The notes: generated by a model from the sequence alone, not told the origin. A DNA stretch of 64,000 nt from Acidobacteriota bacterium (GCA_020439745.1 JAGQSC010000036.1:62001-126000); one strand, 5' to 3'. Counted from the stretch's first letter, positions 53,396 to 62,710 are shown. Made by a program: numbers and translations.

Positions 53396-54720
53396 GGCAG
53401 CTCCGGCGGAATCATTGCATCACAGGTGTAATATCGATTTAGGTGATACCCGTAGTGGCGGTAGGCGAGATTCGTGGCAAGTGATGTGAAAAAGGGCGCA
53501 GCCGTGTGACGAATCCTCCTAGCAAGGTTTGGGATTGAATAGGCCATTCGCCAAGCGAACTCCGTGCCTTGCTGTAGGGTTTGGACAGACATGTTCGCTG
53601 GCTGGAAAACAACGTGCTGGCCGTCGTATTGCGACCAGTCTCGGTGGAGGATACGACCGTCACTGTCGAGATCCTGGAATAGACGAGTACCGGGGAATGG
53701 CGTCAAAACGGCGAATCGAGGGAGGTCAATGGCTAGGTCCACACAGAGTTGGGCGGTCTTCTTGAAGACATCCTCGGTATCGGAGTCCAAGCCGAAGACA
53801 AAACAGGCTTGAAGCGAAATTCTGTGACGGTGCAAAGCTTCCACCACTTCGCGGTAGGCCTCTGGCCGATTGAATGATTTGCCAGTACGTCGCAAAGCGG
53901 TTGCCGAAATCGACTCAAAACCCATCAACAGTCCCCGACAGCCAGATCGAGCCGCTAATGCGAGTAGTGCCCGGTCTTGACAAAGCAGAGTTGTAGCGAG
54001 ACCGTACCAATGCAGGCGGAGGGGTATGAGTGCTTCAAATAATGAGGCAGCGTAATCGCGGTCCGCGATCAGGTTGAGATCCACGAAAATGGCCCGCCGT
54101 GCGCGGTTTCGTTTCAAATCGTCCACCACCACAGCGACGGGCTTTTGAAATGGTTTGCGGCCCCAAGCGTGAGGGACCACACAGAAGTGGCAATTATGGA
54201 TGCATGCGCGCGTGGCTTCATAAACCTGGTGGGTCAGAAATCGGCTTTTGGGCAGTACAGATCGATCCGGAAGTGGGTATCCGCTCAGTGTGAATGCCGC
54301 AGCCTGTTCATACCGACACTTGAGTTCGCCAGTGGCGAAATCGCGAAGTAGCTGTGGCCAGGATTCTTCGGCATACCCCGTAACTATGGCGTCTGCATGG
54401 GGTTGGGCATCGTCGGGCACAAGCGTTACGTGGGGTCCCCCCAGCACCACGGGGACGCCTTGCCTTCGAAATTGGGCTGAAAGTTCGTAACAACGTGAGG
54501 CCGTGCCCGTGATTACGGTCATACCTATCAGGTCCGCCTCCAGGTGTTGCGGAATCTCTTGGATGCCTTCGTCAAGACAAACCACGTCGGCGTTCAGTTC
54601 GGCGGGAACCAACGCTGCTAAGGTGGGTAGTGTCAACGGCATGTAGCGCAGAGATTTCTTAAAGATTCCCTTGCGATGGCGGTATAGCGGGCCCTTAGGT
54701 GAGATCAGTACAATCTTCAT
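53374..54720 (-). CDS. B12-binding radical SAM protein, first of two
   Basis: The 448-residue protein is a paralogue-like partner of the next gene: VPVVLGGPHVTLVPDDAQPH (cobalamin-type domain), ATRACIHNCHFCVVPHAW (C-x3-C-x2-C) and GLLMGFESISATALRRTGKS. It differs in the residues after the cluster-binding cysteines and in most of the C-terminus, so it probably has its own step. The start is ATG 54720 with AAGGAAG upstream; it overlaps the previous fusion gene by 26 bp. Confidence 0.92.
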   Translation of the reverse strand: MKIVLISPKGPLYRHRKGIFKKSLRYMPLTLPTLAALVPAELNADVVCLDEGIQEIPQHLEADLIGMTVITGTASRCYELSAQFRRQGVPVVLGGPHVTLVPDDAQPHADAIVTGYAEESWPQLLRDFATGELKCRYEQAAAFTLSGYPLPDRSVLPKSRFLTHQVYEATRACIHNCHFCVVPHAWGRKPFQKPVAVVVDDLKRNRARRAIFVDLNLIADRDYAASLFEALIPLRLHWYGLATTLLCQDRALLALAARSGCRGLLMGFESISATALRRTGKSFNRPEAYREVVEALHRHRISLQACFVFGLDSDTEDVFKKTAQLCVDLAIDLPRFAVLTPFPGTRLFQDLDSDGRILHRDWSQYDGQHVVFQPANMSVQTLQQGTEFAWRMAYSIPNLARRIRHTAAPFFTSLATNLAYRHYGYHLNRYYTCDAMIPPELPWPNLSA

Positions 54721-56119
54721 GAAAGACTTCCTTTTCGATCTCTATAGGTTGCGGCCGTTGGTATTTGGCGATGCTATTCAGGAATGGTTTGAGGGTTCGC
54801 ACCGTTTTCTTGTCCGGAAATGAAAGCGCTTGAGCCTGGGCGCGGGCCAATGCCTCCAACGCGTTGTGTTGGAATGGGAAATACCATGCCACGAAATGAG
54901 GGTTGTCCAGGCACTGTTGCCAAGTGTTGGGTGGCTCCGAGAAACTGACCCAGACCGATCTTGGAATGTTGATCAGTCCTTGATGCAAATCGTCTTCGAG
55001 GTCACGCGCTACTGAACACCAGCCAAGAGCAGTAACCAAGTCGGACCAATCTGCGGAGCGACTTTGACATCCACTAAATATTAAGAGTAACTCCAGGCTT
55101 AGGCTGAAGGTAGTCGTCACGTGGCTCGCCAGGTCTTCTAGATCCCATGTCTGCCGATTCACTCGTCTGTGGTAGTCACGGGACATCGTGTAAATGAGTG
55201 ATCCAAACGAGGCACGAGCTTCGTCGGGACGGTCGAGCATTTCGCATGCTTGATACACCATCGAAGCGAGAAAAGAGAGGTTGTCGTTCTCGAAAGTGCC
55301 TGAACCCCATTGCTTTTCCAAGGACATAACCACGTCCAGTGGATTTACTGCAGGCCAGTCACCATCCACCAAATCGTCTACCCACTGAATGCAGCAATAG
55401 CCATAGCGGGCCAGACGGCTGCCCTTCCATGAAATGAGACTTTGCAATGTCAAGACGAGCCAAATAAAGGCATAGCGCCTATGGCGGCGTGCGAATCGAG
55501 CCTGAGCACGGTGACACACCATCTCAGCTCGGAGATGGTGCCAAAAGAGGTCCTGCATGGCGGGGCGGAACACGGCGAAATGGGTGACGACTGCTAGTAA
55601 CGCGCCAGCTGCAATATCAAAAAGATGATGTTGGTGTGTGAAAAGGGCGGCGAGTGAAACGCCGACGGCCCAGATGAGGACAAACCAGCGCCATCTGCGA
55701 TAGGCCTGAACCAGGGCAAATGCGATGCCCATGGCGAAGGAAACGTGAAGCGACGGGATCAGGTTATAGGTCAGGTTGAGCAAGTCGGCAATTCGAAATA
55801 GGGCGTCATGGGTCACAGGTGACGAATAGGCGACGTGATAGGGCCATGCTAGAAAGCAACATCCTGCAATGAGCACTTGCAGCGCGAGCGTTAGAGCCAG
55901 GGCGCGCAGGTACCTGTGCGGCATGCGCCAGGCAATCCAGGCAAATACCGGAAGAATACTGAGGTAGATCCAGGCTGCTTGAGGAAAGAACGGAATCCCC
56001 AACTCCCAGTTGAAGTGGGGCACTACTTCGGCTCTGCCGTCTGCGAACGTGTCGGATGCCATATAGACCAAACCGAACCAGAATGCGAAGGCCATCACGA
56101 TTCGCCAACGGCTAGACAT
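54695..56119 (-). CDS. Fusion of a PAP2-type phosphatase and a squalene/phytoene-synthase-like domain
   Basis: The 474-residue product begins with about five membrane helices carrying PAP2_3-type motifs: IPSLHVSFAMG at 121-131 and HQHHLFDIAAG at 162-172. After a basic linker (204-218), the C-terminal half resembles trans-isoprenyl (squalene/phytoene) synthases: YGYCCIQWVDDLVDGDW has the first Asp motif, DDLVD, at 248-252, and VARDLEDDLHQGLINIP has the second, D373-D377, matching the RDxxED...GR-IYLP motif. A phosphatase and a diphosphate-condensing domain in one chain is striking. GGAGGGGG precedes the ATG. It overlaps the desaturase by 8 bp. Confidence 0.78.
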   Translation of the reverse strand: MSSRWRIVMAFAFWFGLVYMASDTFADGRAEVVPHFNWELGIPFFPQAAWIYLSILPVFAWIAWRMPHRYLRALALTLALQVLIAGCCFLAWPYHVAYSSPVTHDALFRIADLLNLTYNLIPSLHVSFAMGIAFALVQAYRRWRWFVLIWAVGVSLAALFTHQHHLFDIAAGALLAVVTHFAVFRPAMQDLFWHHLRAEMVCHRAQARFARRHRRYAFIWLVLTLQSLISWKGSRLARYGYCCIQWVDDLVDGDWPAVNPLDVVMSLEKQWGSGTFENDNLSFLASMVYQACEMLDRPDEARASFGSLIYTMSRDYHRRVNRQTWDLEDLASHVTTTFSLSLELLLIFSGCQSRSADWSDLVTALGWCSVARDLEDDLHQGLINIPRSVWVSFSEPPNTWQQCLDNPHFVAWYFPFQHNALEALARAQAQALSFPDKKTVRTLKPFLNSIAKYQRPQPIEIEKEVFHEDCTDLT

Positions 56120-57035
56120 GTTCCCCCTCCGGAAAGGGCCGAGGACCTCGCCACATGGAAAGGTAAATGCTCAAGAAGGACGGATCTTTGGTTTGGTCAC
56201 CTACGAATTTGGGGAGGTGAATCCAACTTAGGTCCGGTTGTTGATGATGTACGCGGTGATAGTGGTAGTTGAGATACATCCAACGGATAAGTGGTTGGAT
56301 GCGCAGATTCCAAGCGCCGTTCCGCACGTCCAATGGGCTGAATGCATGATCTGCATACTGTAATGAACTCCAGAAGACGGCAAAACAAGCGTAACAAGCC
56401 ATCCATGCCACGTAGTTGAAACCGGTCAACCACAACAACGTCGTTTGAACACTCAACGCAATGATCAGATCGGCTCTCAGAGTCCAGAGGCTGATGCGAT
56501 CAAGGCCAGAGAACATCGCCTGGGCACTGGTTTGCTTGCCGCTTAGGGTTTGGGTAAACATAGGGAGCCGCGTTAACCCGGGCCAGATCGCAATTAAGAC
56601 GGCACCCAGCGCGACGAAGACCCAGTAGAATCCCGTAAGAATGCAATACCATTGTGCTCGTTTTAACCAGGCCTTTTCTCCGGGACGGATGTAGTCGAAT
56701 TGTTCGACCTCTGTACGGTTGCGGGCGTGGTGCCCCAAATGGAACACGCGCTGCATAGCGAAGCCGGTCGGAAAGAAGGCCGCAAAAAGGCGCCCCCAAG
56801 CATCATTGCGGGACCGTTGCGGATGGAAGTTGCCGTGGACACTTTCGTGGAGCATGGAAAACAGGGTGTTGTTGGTCAAGCCGAAAGCCGTTGCAGGCAA
56901 GAGGATCCACCAACCTGACACTTGGGCGGTGAGCCAAATCCAGAATGCACACAGAAGCAGAACCAGCGCACCCAGAAACAGATTGAGCCTTCTGGGTATG
57001 GGGTGATTTTCCATGCTGGTCCCGAGATCGGTCAC
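56112..57035 (-). CDS. Membrane fatty acid desaturase-type enzyme
   Basis: The 307-residue membrane protein has the three His boxes of the diiron desaturase/hydroxylase superfamily: HESVHG, HLGHHAR and HYHRVHHQQP, between pairs of membrane helices. It could desaturate, hydroxylate or oxygenate a lipid or carotenoid-like chain. I choose GTG 57035, which overlaps the NTF2-like stop (GTGA) and has AAAAGGA 8 bp upstream; ATG 57014 is an alternative. The closest superfamily relatives by motif spacing are fatty-acid and beta-carotene-type enzymes, which cannot be told apart here. Confidence 0.9.
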   Translation of the reverse strand: MTDLGTSMENHPIPRRLNLFLGALVLLLCAFWIWLTAQVSGWWILLPATAFGLTNNTLFSMLHESVHGNFHPQRSRNDAWGRLFAAFFPTGFAMQRVFHLGHHARNRTEVEQFDYIRPGEKAWLKRAQWYCILTGFYWVFVALGAVLIAIWPGLTRLPMFTQTLSGKQTSAQAMFSGLDRISLWTLRADLIIALSVQTTLLWLTGFNYVAWMACYACFAVFWSSLQYADHAFSPLDVRNGAWNLRIQPLIRWMYLNYHYHRVHHQQPDLSWIHLPKFVGDQTKDPSFLSIYLSMWRGPRPFPEGEHV

Positions 57036-57646
57036 TGCTTGCGTCCTTTTCCAATGAAGAACCCGATCATGCCGCCAATAAGCAGGGCAATGCCGGTCAC
57101 GCCAAAACCCAGTTTTGGAAGCATCTCTTTGTAGGAGTCCAAAATGGGGTTGTTGAAGATATTGGCGGAATAGTGGAATGCGCTGATCTTCCATTCATCG
57201 CCTTGCTTCACGATGACACAAGTCCAGCGACCTTGGATCTCGAACGTTTCGCCATTGTTGAGTACGTATGAGTCCTTGGAATAGCCGTAAGCCATACCCG
57301 TCGTCTCAGAGTAGAGGCGCGTGAGTGCATCAGCTTCGAAAGACACTTTTAGATCTTTAACGATCGCGTTGGGCCCGGAGAGCATTTTGTGGAAGTAGGC
57401 CTTGATCTCTTCGGCACCCTTGCAGACATCACTGTTCATCGTCGTGAACACCACGTCGTCGGTCACGTGTTGCGCCAATGTATCCAGATCGCGATCATTG
57501 AGCGCTTGGGCCATGGTTCGTTTCAAGGCACGTAAAGCTTCGTGCACCTCGTCTTCGACATTGACAGCTTGAATGGATTCAGATTCGGGGACAGGTGATT
57601 CGTCAACCTGCAGCATAAGCAATGCGATACAAACAGAAATCATCAT
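57032..57646 (-). CDS. SnoaL/NTF2-like protein with a C-terminal membrane anchor
   Basis: The 204-residue product has a short hydrophobic N-terminus (MMISVCIALLMLQ), an NTF2/DUF4440-like alpha+beta domain (about 32-155: ALKRTMAQALNDRDLDTLAQHV, DDVVFTTMNSDVCKGAEEI, WTCVIVKQGDEWKISAFHYS), and a membrane helix (GFGVTGIALLIGGMIGFFIG) followed by a basic tail KGRKQ. SnoaL-like proteins are often cyclases or isomerases in natural-product pathways, or scaffold domains. The ATG overlaps the Rieske gene by 4 bp and the stop overlaps the desaturase start. Confidence 0.8.
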   Translation of the reverse strand: MMISVCIALLMLQVDESPVPESESIQAVNVEDEVHEALRALKRTMAQALNDRDLDTLAQHVTDDVVFTTMNSDVCKGAEEIKAYFHKMLSGPNAIVKDLKVSFEADALTRLYSETTGMAYGYSKDSYVLNNGETFEIQGRWTCVIVKQGDEWKISAFHYSANIFNNPILDSYKEMLPKLGFGVTGIALLIGGMIGFFIGKGRKQ

Positions 57647-58563
57647 ATGGCAACCTCTTTGGATTCAATGAATGGTAAGTGAAACAAGAAATCGAGAAAC
57701 CTGCGCAAGGTTTCGTCTTTTTCGTTTAGTTGGTCCGTCCGAAAGCGAATTCCGTCTAGGATTTGGATGTCTTTGCGCAGAAATGATTGAAAAAGATATT
57801 TGGCAATGCGCACAGCCCACCAGGCTCTAAGGCCGTTGCCCTCGATCCCATAAAAGGGCTGAAGACTCACGCCTGTCTCGGTGGGCCGAAAGCCCATCAT
57901 CATACAGGTCTTATAGCGGCCGATAACAGTCTCGGCGATCAAAGTGGTGCCACCGTGACACGCCATGTAGATGTGGATCTCGTTTCCTGAAAGCCATGCC
58001 ATCATGCGATCGGACCAATTCCCTCCGCAAACATGGGAGGTGTAAGAAATGCTGTACGTCCAGGGGTTCAGAATCTGGATCGTGGGTTCTTTTGTGAGTT
58101 GACGTTGGTGAATCGTTTCCAGGTGACTCATGTCGAAAGCGTTGACCAAGGGCACATACCAAGGTACTTCAAAATGAATGGACTTACCGGGTACGAAACG
58201 TCGCGGGCGATCACTGCGAAACTGAGGGGGTCCGTGCGTCGGACTGTCGCCTAAGTAGGCAAACAACATGTCGTACATGACTGAAGACTGAACGGTTGGA
58301 TGACACGATGCGTCTATGACCTTATGGTGAAGTGGGCATCTGAGGCCGTCCTTGACGACGGTTCCGTGTTTCAGATGTACACCCATGTGTGGACAGTGTC
58401 CGTTTACCACCACCGGCAGAGATTCGTTGGATCGGTACCAGGCTAGGCTTCGCTGTGGAAAATCAAAATGGCGCACTTCACCGGGCGCCATTCGACTTGG
58501 CCCCAAGAGATACCAGGACTGAGGACACTCAGGGAGCGCAGGCGTCAGGTGTCGTCTTTTCAA
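57643..58563 (-). CDS. Rieske non-heme iron oxygenase
   Basis: From TTG 58563, with AGGAGG 7 bp upstream, the product is 306 residues. The Rieske site is C57-P-H59 and C76-x2-H79 (CPHMG and CPLHH), followed by the catalytic iron site D144-x2-H147-x4-H152 in FDMSHLETIHQ, the exact spacing of known Rieske oxygenases. The size suits the KshA/cholesterol-7-desaturase-type single-component terminal oxygenases of hydrophobic polycyclic or steroid-like substrates. First gene of the cluster; a TTG start may keep it low. No reductase partner gene is in the window. Confidence 0.9.
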   Translation of the reverse strand: MKRRHLTPALPECPQSWYLLGPSRMAPGEVRHFDFPQRSLAWYRSNESLPVVVNGHCPHMGVHLKHGTVVKDGLRCPLHHKVIDASCHPTVQSSVMYDMLFAYLGDSPTHGPPQFRSDRPRRFVPGKSIHFEVPWYVPLVNAFDMSHLETIHQRQLTKEPTIQILNPWTYSISYTSHVCGGNWSDRMMAWLSGNEIHIYMACHGGTTLIAETVIGRYKTCMMMGFRPTETGVSLQPFYGIEGNGLRAWWAVRIAKYLFQSFLRKDIQILDGIRFRTDQLNEKDETLRRFLDFLFHLPFIESKEVAI

Positions 58564-58631
58564 GTGCAGGCCTCCTGGTTTTTGGCCGGGCAAGCAACAT
58601 GCCGAATTGGATCTGGGATCGTCGTGTGCCG

Positions 58632-58660
58632 ATTATCGCTTGCCAGAAACCAATCTGCAA
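58632..58660 (-). promoter_or_regulatory. Possible promoter of the nine-gene cluster
   Basis: On the minus strand TTGCAG (58660-58655) and GATAAT (58637-58632) are 17 bp apart. The -10 is a good match, the -35 weak (first three bases only). It would give a 5' leader of about 60 nt before the Rieske gene. Confidence 0.4.
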
Positions 58661-58740
58661 AGTGACTTGCAGCAAAGTGAGTCGCCTAAGAAGAAAAGGG
58701 TGTTGCAGGATGTGTTCGTATAGGACGTAGAATGTCCTGC

Positions 58741-59667
58741 TTAAAAGTACTCGCTTGGATCTGCAGGTTCGGGGTGCGGCTCGGTGACTGGCGCTGCAAC
58801 TGCAGCACGCGGTGTCACATCCGTCATGAAACGAACTTCACTGCCCATCCAAGCCATGCGACCAAAGATGCGAAACAACACGGTCAACTGTCCGATCAAT
58901 AGTGGGCCCCACCAGGTTGTCAGTCCGGAGATATGGGATTGCGCCCATGCCATGGCACCTACCACCGCAACGACCACTCCCAAACCTGTGACCCACAGCG
59001 CCAATGTGGATAGGGGTTTTCGCCAGGTGAATGCCAGCCCTTTGACAAATGCAGACAAAGCTCGGCGTGGCTCACAAGAAACCACAGCCAGGCGGGCGTA
59101 ATCGGCCACCCGCAATACAAAGGTCGCCAGCAAAGCGAATATCGCGTAAAACGGCCAGGTGATCCAGAAGGGAAATTTTGGGCCCGAAGACCAGATCTCG
59201 ACGCGAGCCAACGTCCACTCCATGCCCCCGTAAAATAGGACCAAGACAAGGCCTCCAAAGAGAAAGGAGACGATGGTGACCCAAGACATGGACCAAAAGT
59301 ATTTGGCACAGTCGGCAAAGAATTCTGCGGTGGTGGGGCGCCGTTCGGCACTCAATGCGCCTAGCGTGCCACCTGCCAAGAACCAAGCCAGGAGCATGAA
59401 AACAATGACGCCACTCATGAGCGCCAAGTGAATGCTTGAGAATGCGCCGTCGTGATGGATGGTGAACTCGGTGTAGATATCGTAAGGTACGGTTTGCAGC
59501 AGCCGATCAGCTGAAAGACTGTGATCCAGGTCGTTTTGTAGCAATCCGGCGAAAGGTACCGTCAACATTGCAGCAAACAGCAAGTTATGGAGCCATTTGA
59601 TCAAGGCAATATGTGGCAGGGCCAGAGCTCGTGCCCATCCTTTCATGTAGGCAGTGAGGAAGTTCAT
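58741..59667 (-). CDS. Multi-span membrane protein of unknown function
   Basis: The 308-residue protein, from ATG 59667 by ATGA overlap with the peptidase gene, has about six predicted membrane helices separated by short loops (MLTVPFAGLLQ, VIVFMLLAWFLAGGTLGAL, TIVSFLFGGLVLVLFYGG, FYAIFALLATFVLRVADYARLAVV, ALWVTGLGVVVAVVGAMAW, LLIGQLTVLFRIFGRMAW) and a Pro-rich cytoplasmic tail. The VADYARLAVV segment recalls glycerophosphoryl diester phosphodiesterase-type membrane domains, but I cannot assign a family. Coupling to an M1 peptidase suggests a shared membrane complex. Confidence 0.75.
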   Translation of the reverse strand: MNFLTAYMKGWARALALPHIALIKWLHNLLFAAMLTVPFAGLLQNDLDHSLSADRLLQTVPYDIYTEFTIHHDGAFSSIHLALMSGVIVFMLLAWFLAGGTLGALSAERRPTTAEFFADCAKYFWSMSWVTIVSFLFGGLVLVLFYGGMEWTLARVEIWSSGPKFPFWITWPFYAIFALLATFVLRVADYARLAVVSCEPRRALSAFVKGLAFTWRKPLSTLALWVTGLGVVVAVVGAMAWAQSHISGLTTWWGPLLIGQLTVLFRIFGRMAWMGSEVRFMTDVTPRAAVAAPVTEPHPEPADPSEYF

Positions 59668-61793
59668 GACAGCACCCCACTCAGGGTTTGCAAGATATGT
59701 TGAATGGTAATCAACGACCGTATGGTCCAAGCCCGGGATGTGGTGTTGTCATATTTGCTGCGCCAGCTATTGTTGAGGGTGTTGACGTCTATGACCAGTT
59801 TCTCTGTGGGATCGATCACGACTTCCGTAACTTTAGCCGGTCTTGTGTATTTGAATTTGATCCAGGGATACGACCCGTCCCAGGAAACGGTTTCTTTGTG
59901 GTCATCATCGAATCGGATCTCAATGTCAACAGGATAAGATCCGGACCCTTTGTTTTGGATGGTTATTGTCGACAGAAATAGCGATGTGTCGTCTCCCGAC
60001 GTGTCGACAAACTCCCGCCCCTGATCCGTTTCCAAGTATCCGATCGCTTTACTCAGGTCGCGTGATGACACGGAGCGGACTGCATAATCGATGGTCTTGT
60101 GACCATAAATGAACTGATCAAAGAACCAGTCCAAATCGCGTCCGGCCACCTGTTCCAGGATTTCCTGATAGTCAGAAGAGGTGGGATGTTTGTAGCGGTA
60201 CTTGTTGGCGTAGATTCGCATGGCACGGGCAAACGTCTCTGCACCCAGCTCACGAGAGAGTTGATGGAGCATTGTAGCGGGCTTGCCATAGGAGTTTCTA
60301 CCGTAACTGGATCGGTTCAGGTACTCCCAGCCATTCCGCACCACAGCGTCCTGACCGTTGTCCCTTAGGAGCGAGACCCGTGTACGTTGTTCGTCGGTAT
60401 AGGGTTCAACGCGCGTCCAGCGATTGATATTGATGGGGACTTGATTGAATCGTGCATAGGTGACTCGTGGCGGATGGACCAAATCCATGATCAGACCGCT
60501 ACTATAGGTGTTGAACCCTTCGTCCAGCCATGACTCTTCGAACTCGTTATTCCCAACCAGGCCATACCAGTATTGGTGGCCAAACTCGTGAATGGTAACC
60601 CCTTCTGGACTGCGCGCATCGCTGGGTTGCAGCCAATGGCTGCCCATTGTGATCAGTGTGGGGTATTCCATGCCGCCAATGGCTCTGCCTTGCCCGTAGG
60701 GTGGGTCCACGCAGGTGAGTGTGGGGTAGGGATAAGCGCCGTACCATAAGCCGAAGTACTTCATGGCCAAGCACACGGCGCGAAAATGACGATCGAGTTG
60801 CGCTTCGTGTTCAGGCTGCATGAAGAAGATCAGATCTACCGGCGCAAGGGCGGCTTCTTCGCGGGTCATGCCGTGGGTGGTCATGATTGCTTGTAGTTCT
60901 GCGTCGGTCACCCATTGGTCGGGTTCAAATCGGCGTTCCACTCGAATCATCTCGGACGATGCAAGCCAGGCGACGTCATGCACCTTTTCGGCTGAAAAGG
61001 TGTAGGTTTTGGAGCCTGCTGCGTCATCCACACGCATGAGTCGGCCACTGCAGCCCACGTCAAAGTCGTCGGGTACGGCGATGACTACCTCGTACTCGCC
61101 ATAATCGGCATAGAACTCTGTATTTGCGTGGAACTGATGGCAATTCCAACCAGGTTCGTTGCGGTTGCGGAATCCTGTCGTTTCCCATACACCTAATTTG
61201 GGGAACCATTGGGCTGCGAAATAAGTGTCGTTGTGGAAGCCGGTACGGGCAATCGCTCTGGGCAGCTTAGTCACGAATGTACACGTAACTTCAACGGAGG
61301 AATCTGGCGCCAATGGTTCACTTAACACGAGGCGACCCACAGTTTGGTCATACGGGTTTTGGTCATCTGGCTGGATAAACGTCCATTGGCTCATGGCGTC
61401 CAATCCGTTCACTTTCATATCGAGTACGTCCACATAACCAAATGAGTGCTCGTCAATGGGGAGGGGTTGGTAGCTCTCGCTGTTTTCCAAAGCAAAAGTA
61501 CTGCGTTCGTTTTTGAAAGCGTTCATGTACAGGTGGAAATGGAGGTCGCTGATCGTATCTGGACTGGCGTTGTGGTAATTCAACACCCATTCGCCCTTGA
61601 TGGCTTTCATCTCGGTGTCCAGTTCCGCTCGGATTCGATACCTGACCCGACTTGAATCCGGCTCTTCCGTGTCCTGGTTGAGCGCCTGAACTAATTCAAT
61701 GATTGGGCTAAAACGCTGAGGCTCAACCTGTGTATCTTCTTGGGATGTTTCTTGGAGCGCAACCACGCAAATCAACCAACAGAACCAGGCCAT
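59664..61793 (-). CDS. M1-family zinc metallopeptidase
   Basis: The 709-residue product from ATG 61793 (AGGGGAG site) has a signal peptide (MAWFCWLICVVALQE), an N-terminal beta domain of the M1 fold and the catalytic HEFGHQYW-x18-E motif: HEFGHQYWYGLVGNNEFEE, in which the second Glu is the third zinc ligand. The exopeptidase motif appears as GGMEYPT, a relaxed GxMEN, so aminopeptidase or related activity is likely. The C-terminal part ends with an Ig-like region (IRFDDDHKETVSWDGSYPW). The 3' end overlaps the membrane-protein gene by 4 bp. Confidence 0.93.
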   Translation of the reverse strand: MAWFCWLICVVALQETSQEDTQVEPQRFSPIIELVQALNQDTEEPDSSRVRYRIRAELDTEMKAIKGEWVLNYHNASPDTISDLHFHLYMNAFKNERSTFALENSESYQPLPIDEHSFGYVDVLDMKVNGLDAMSQWTFIQPDDQNPYDQTVGRLVLSEPLAPDSSVEVTCTFVTKLPRAIARTGFHNDTYFAAQWFPKLGVWETTGFRNRNEPGWNCHQFHANTEFYADYGEYEVVIAVPDDFDVGCSGRLMRVDDAAGSKTYTFSAEKVHDVAWLASSEMIRVERRFEPDQWVTDAELQAIMTTHGMTREEAALAPVDLIFFMQPEHEAQLDRHFRAVCLAMKYFGLWYGAYPYPTLTCVDPPYGQGRAIGGMEYPTLITMGSHWLQPSDARSPEGVTIHEFGHQYWYGLVGNNEFEESWLDEGFNTYSSGLIMDLVHPPRVTYARFNQVPININRWTRVEPYTDEQRTRVSLLRDNGQDAVVRNGWEYLNRSSYGRNSYGKPATMLHQLSRELGAETFARAMRIYANKYRYKHPTSSDYQEILEQVAGRDLDWFFDQFIYGHKTIDYAVRSVSSRDLSKAIGYLETDQGREFVDTSGDDTSLFLSTITIQNKGSGSYPVDIEIRFDDDHKETVSWDGSYPWIKFKYTRPAKVTEVVIDPTEKLVIDVNTLNNSWRSKYDNTTSRAWTIRSLITIQHILQTLSGVLS

Positions 61794-61876
61794 CTCCAAC
61801 TCCCCTTTAGTGACGTTAAGCATCATCCTACTCGGCTTTGCTGGATGGGTTCAAGGACGATGTGAGTGCTGGCTAA

Positions 61877-62665
61877 CTAGCGGATATCGGCCAGTTGCCA
61901 GGTGTCGAGCGGTATATCACCCATGATGGACTGGCCGATTTGATGAAAATGAGCGCCTGAATCCGTGGTCCAAACGGTAATCGATCCGTCGCCTCGATCG
62001 GGCTGAATGTGGCCGTCCCGCAAATGCATGCCTATGCGATCGACTAACACATCGGCTGAATCAATGAGTCGAACCTTGGGTCCGACAATCTCACGGATCA
62101 CGCTTTTCAGCACGGGGTAGTGGGTACAACCGAGAATCAAGGTATCGGCACCGGATGCTAATGGCTCCGCTAGATACTCCATGAGAATTTCTCGGCTCAC
62201 GGGATGTGACTGCCATCCCTCTTCGACCAAGGGAACCAACAGTGGGCAGGCTTGTTGGAAACATGTGATGTCGGGGTCCAATGCATGTATCGCGTGTACG
62301 TAGGCGCCGCTGGTGACAGTTGCACGGGTCCCCAGGATACCAACGTGGCGATTCTTTGTGGCGGATACGGCGGCTAGCGCGCCCGGCCTAATGACGTCAT
62401 ATAACGGGATATCGCGCCAAAAATCACCTTCGACTACAGTCGATGCCGAGTTGCAGGCCACCACGATTGCTTTGATGGGAAAACTGAGTAGGAACGCCAC
62501 GTTTTGGGTCAGATAACGGCGGATGGTCTGAGGGGACTTGCTGCCGTAGGGCAAGCGGGCCGTGTCGCCCAAATAGATAAATGTCTCGTTGGGGAATGCG
62601 GACCTCAATGCCCGCAGCACCGTGATACCGCCCACACCTGAGTCAAAGATTCCAATTGCAGACAT
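61877..62665 (-). CDS. murI: Glutamate racemase
   Basis: MurI interconverts L- and D-glutamate for peptidoglycan. The 262-residue protein shows IGIFDSGVGGITVLRAL, with the catalytic Asp, LGDTARLPYGSKSPQTI, VACNSAST (first Cys) and LGCTHYPVLK (second Cys). All active-site residues are present, and length matches the family. It is preceded by the penicillin-acylase gene and is not in a cell-wall operon here. Confidence 0.96.
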   Translation of the reverse strand: MSAIGIFDSGVGGITVLRALRSAFPNETFIYLGDTARLPYGSKSPQTIRRYLTQNVAFLLSFPIKAIVVACNSASTVVEGDFWRDIPLYDVIRPGALAAVSATKNRHVGILGTRATVTSGAYVHAIHALDPDITCFQQACPLLVPLVEEGWQSHPVSREILMEYLAEPLASGADTLILGCTHYPVLKSVIREIVGPKVRLIDSADVLVDRIGMHLRDGHIQPDRGDGSITVWTTDSGAHFHQIGQSIMGDIPLDTWQLADIR

Positions 62666-62710
62666 GGCACCTCACCCGAGGCGCCATTCTAGCGGAATTG
62701 GCGAGTCTCG

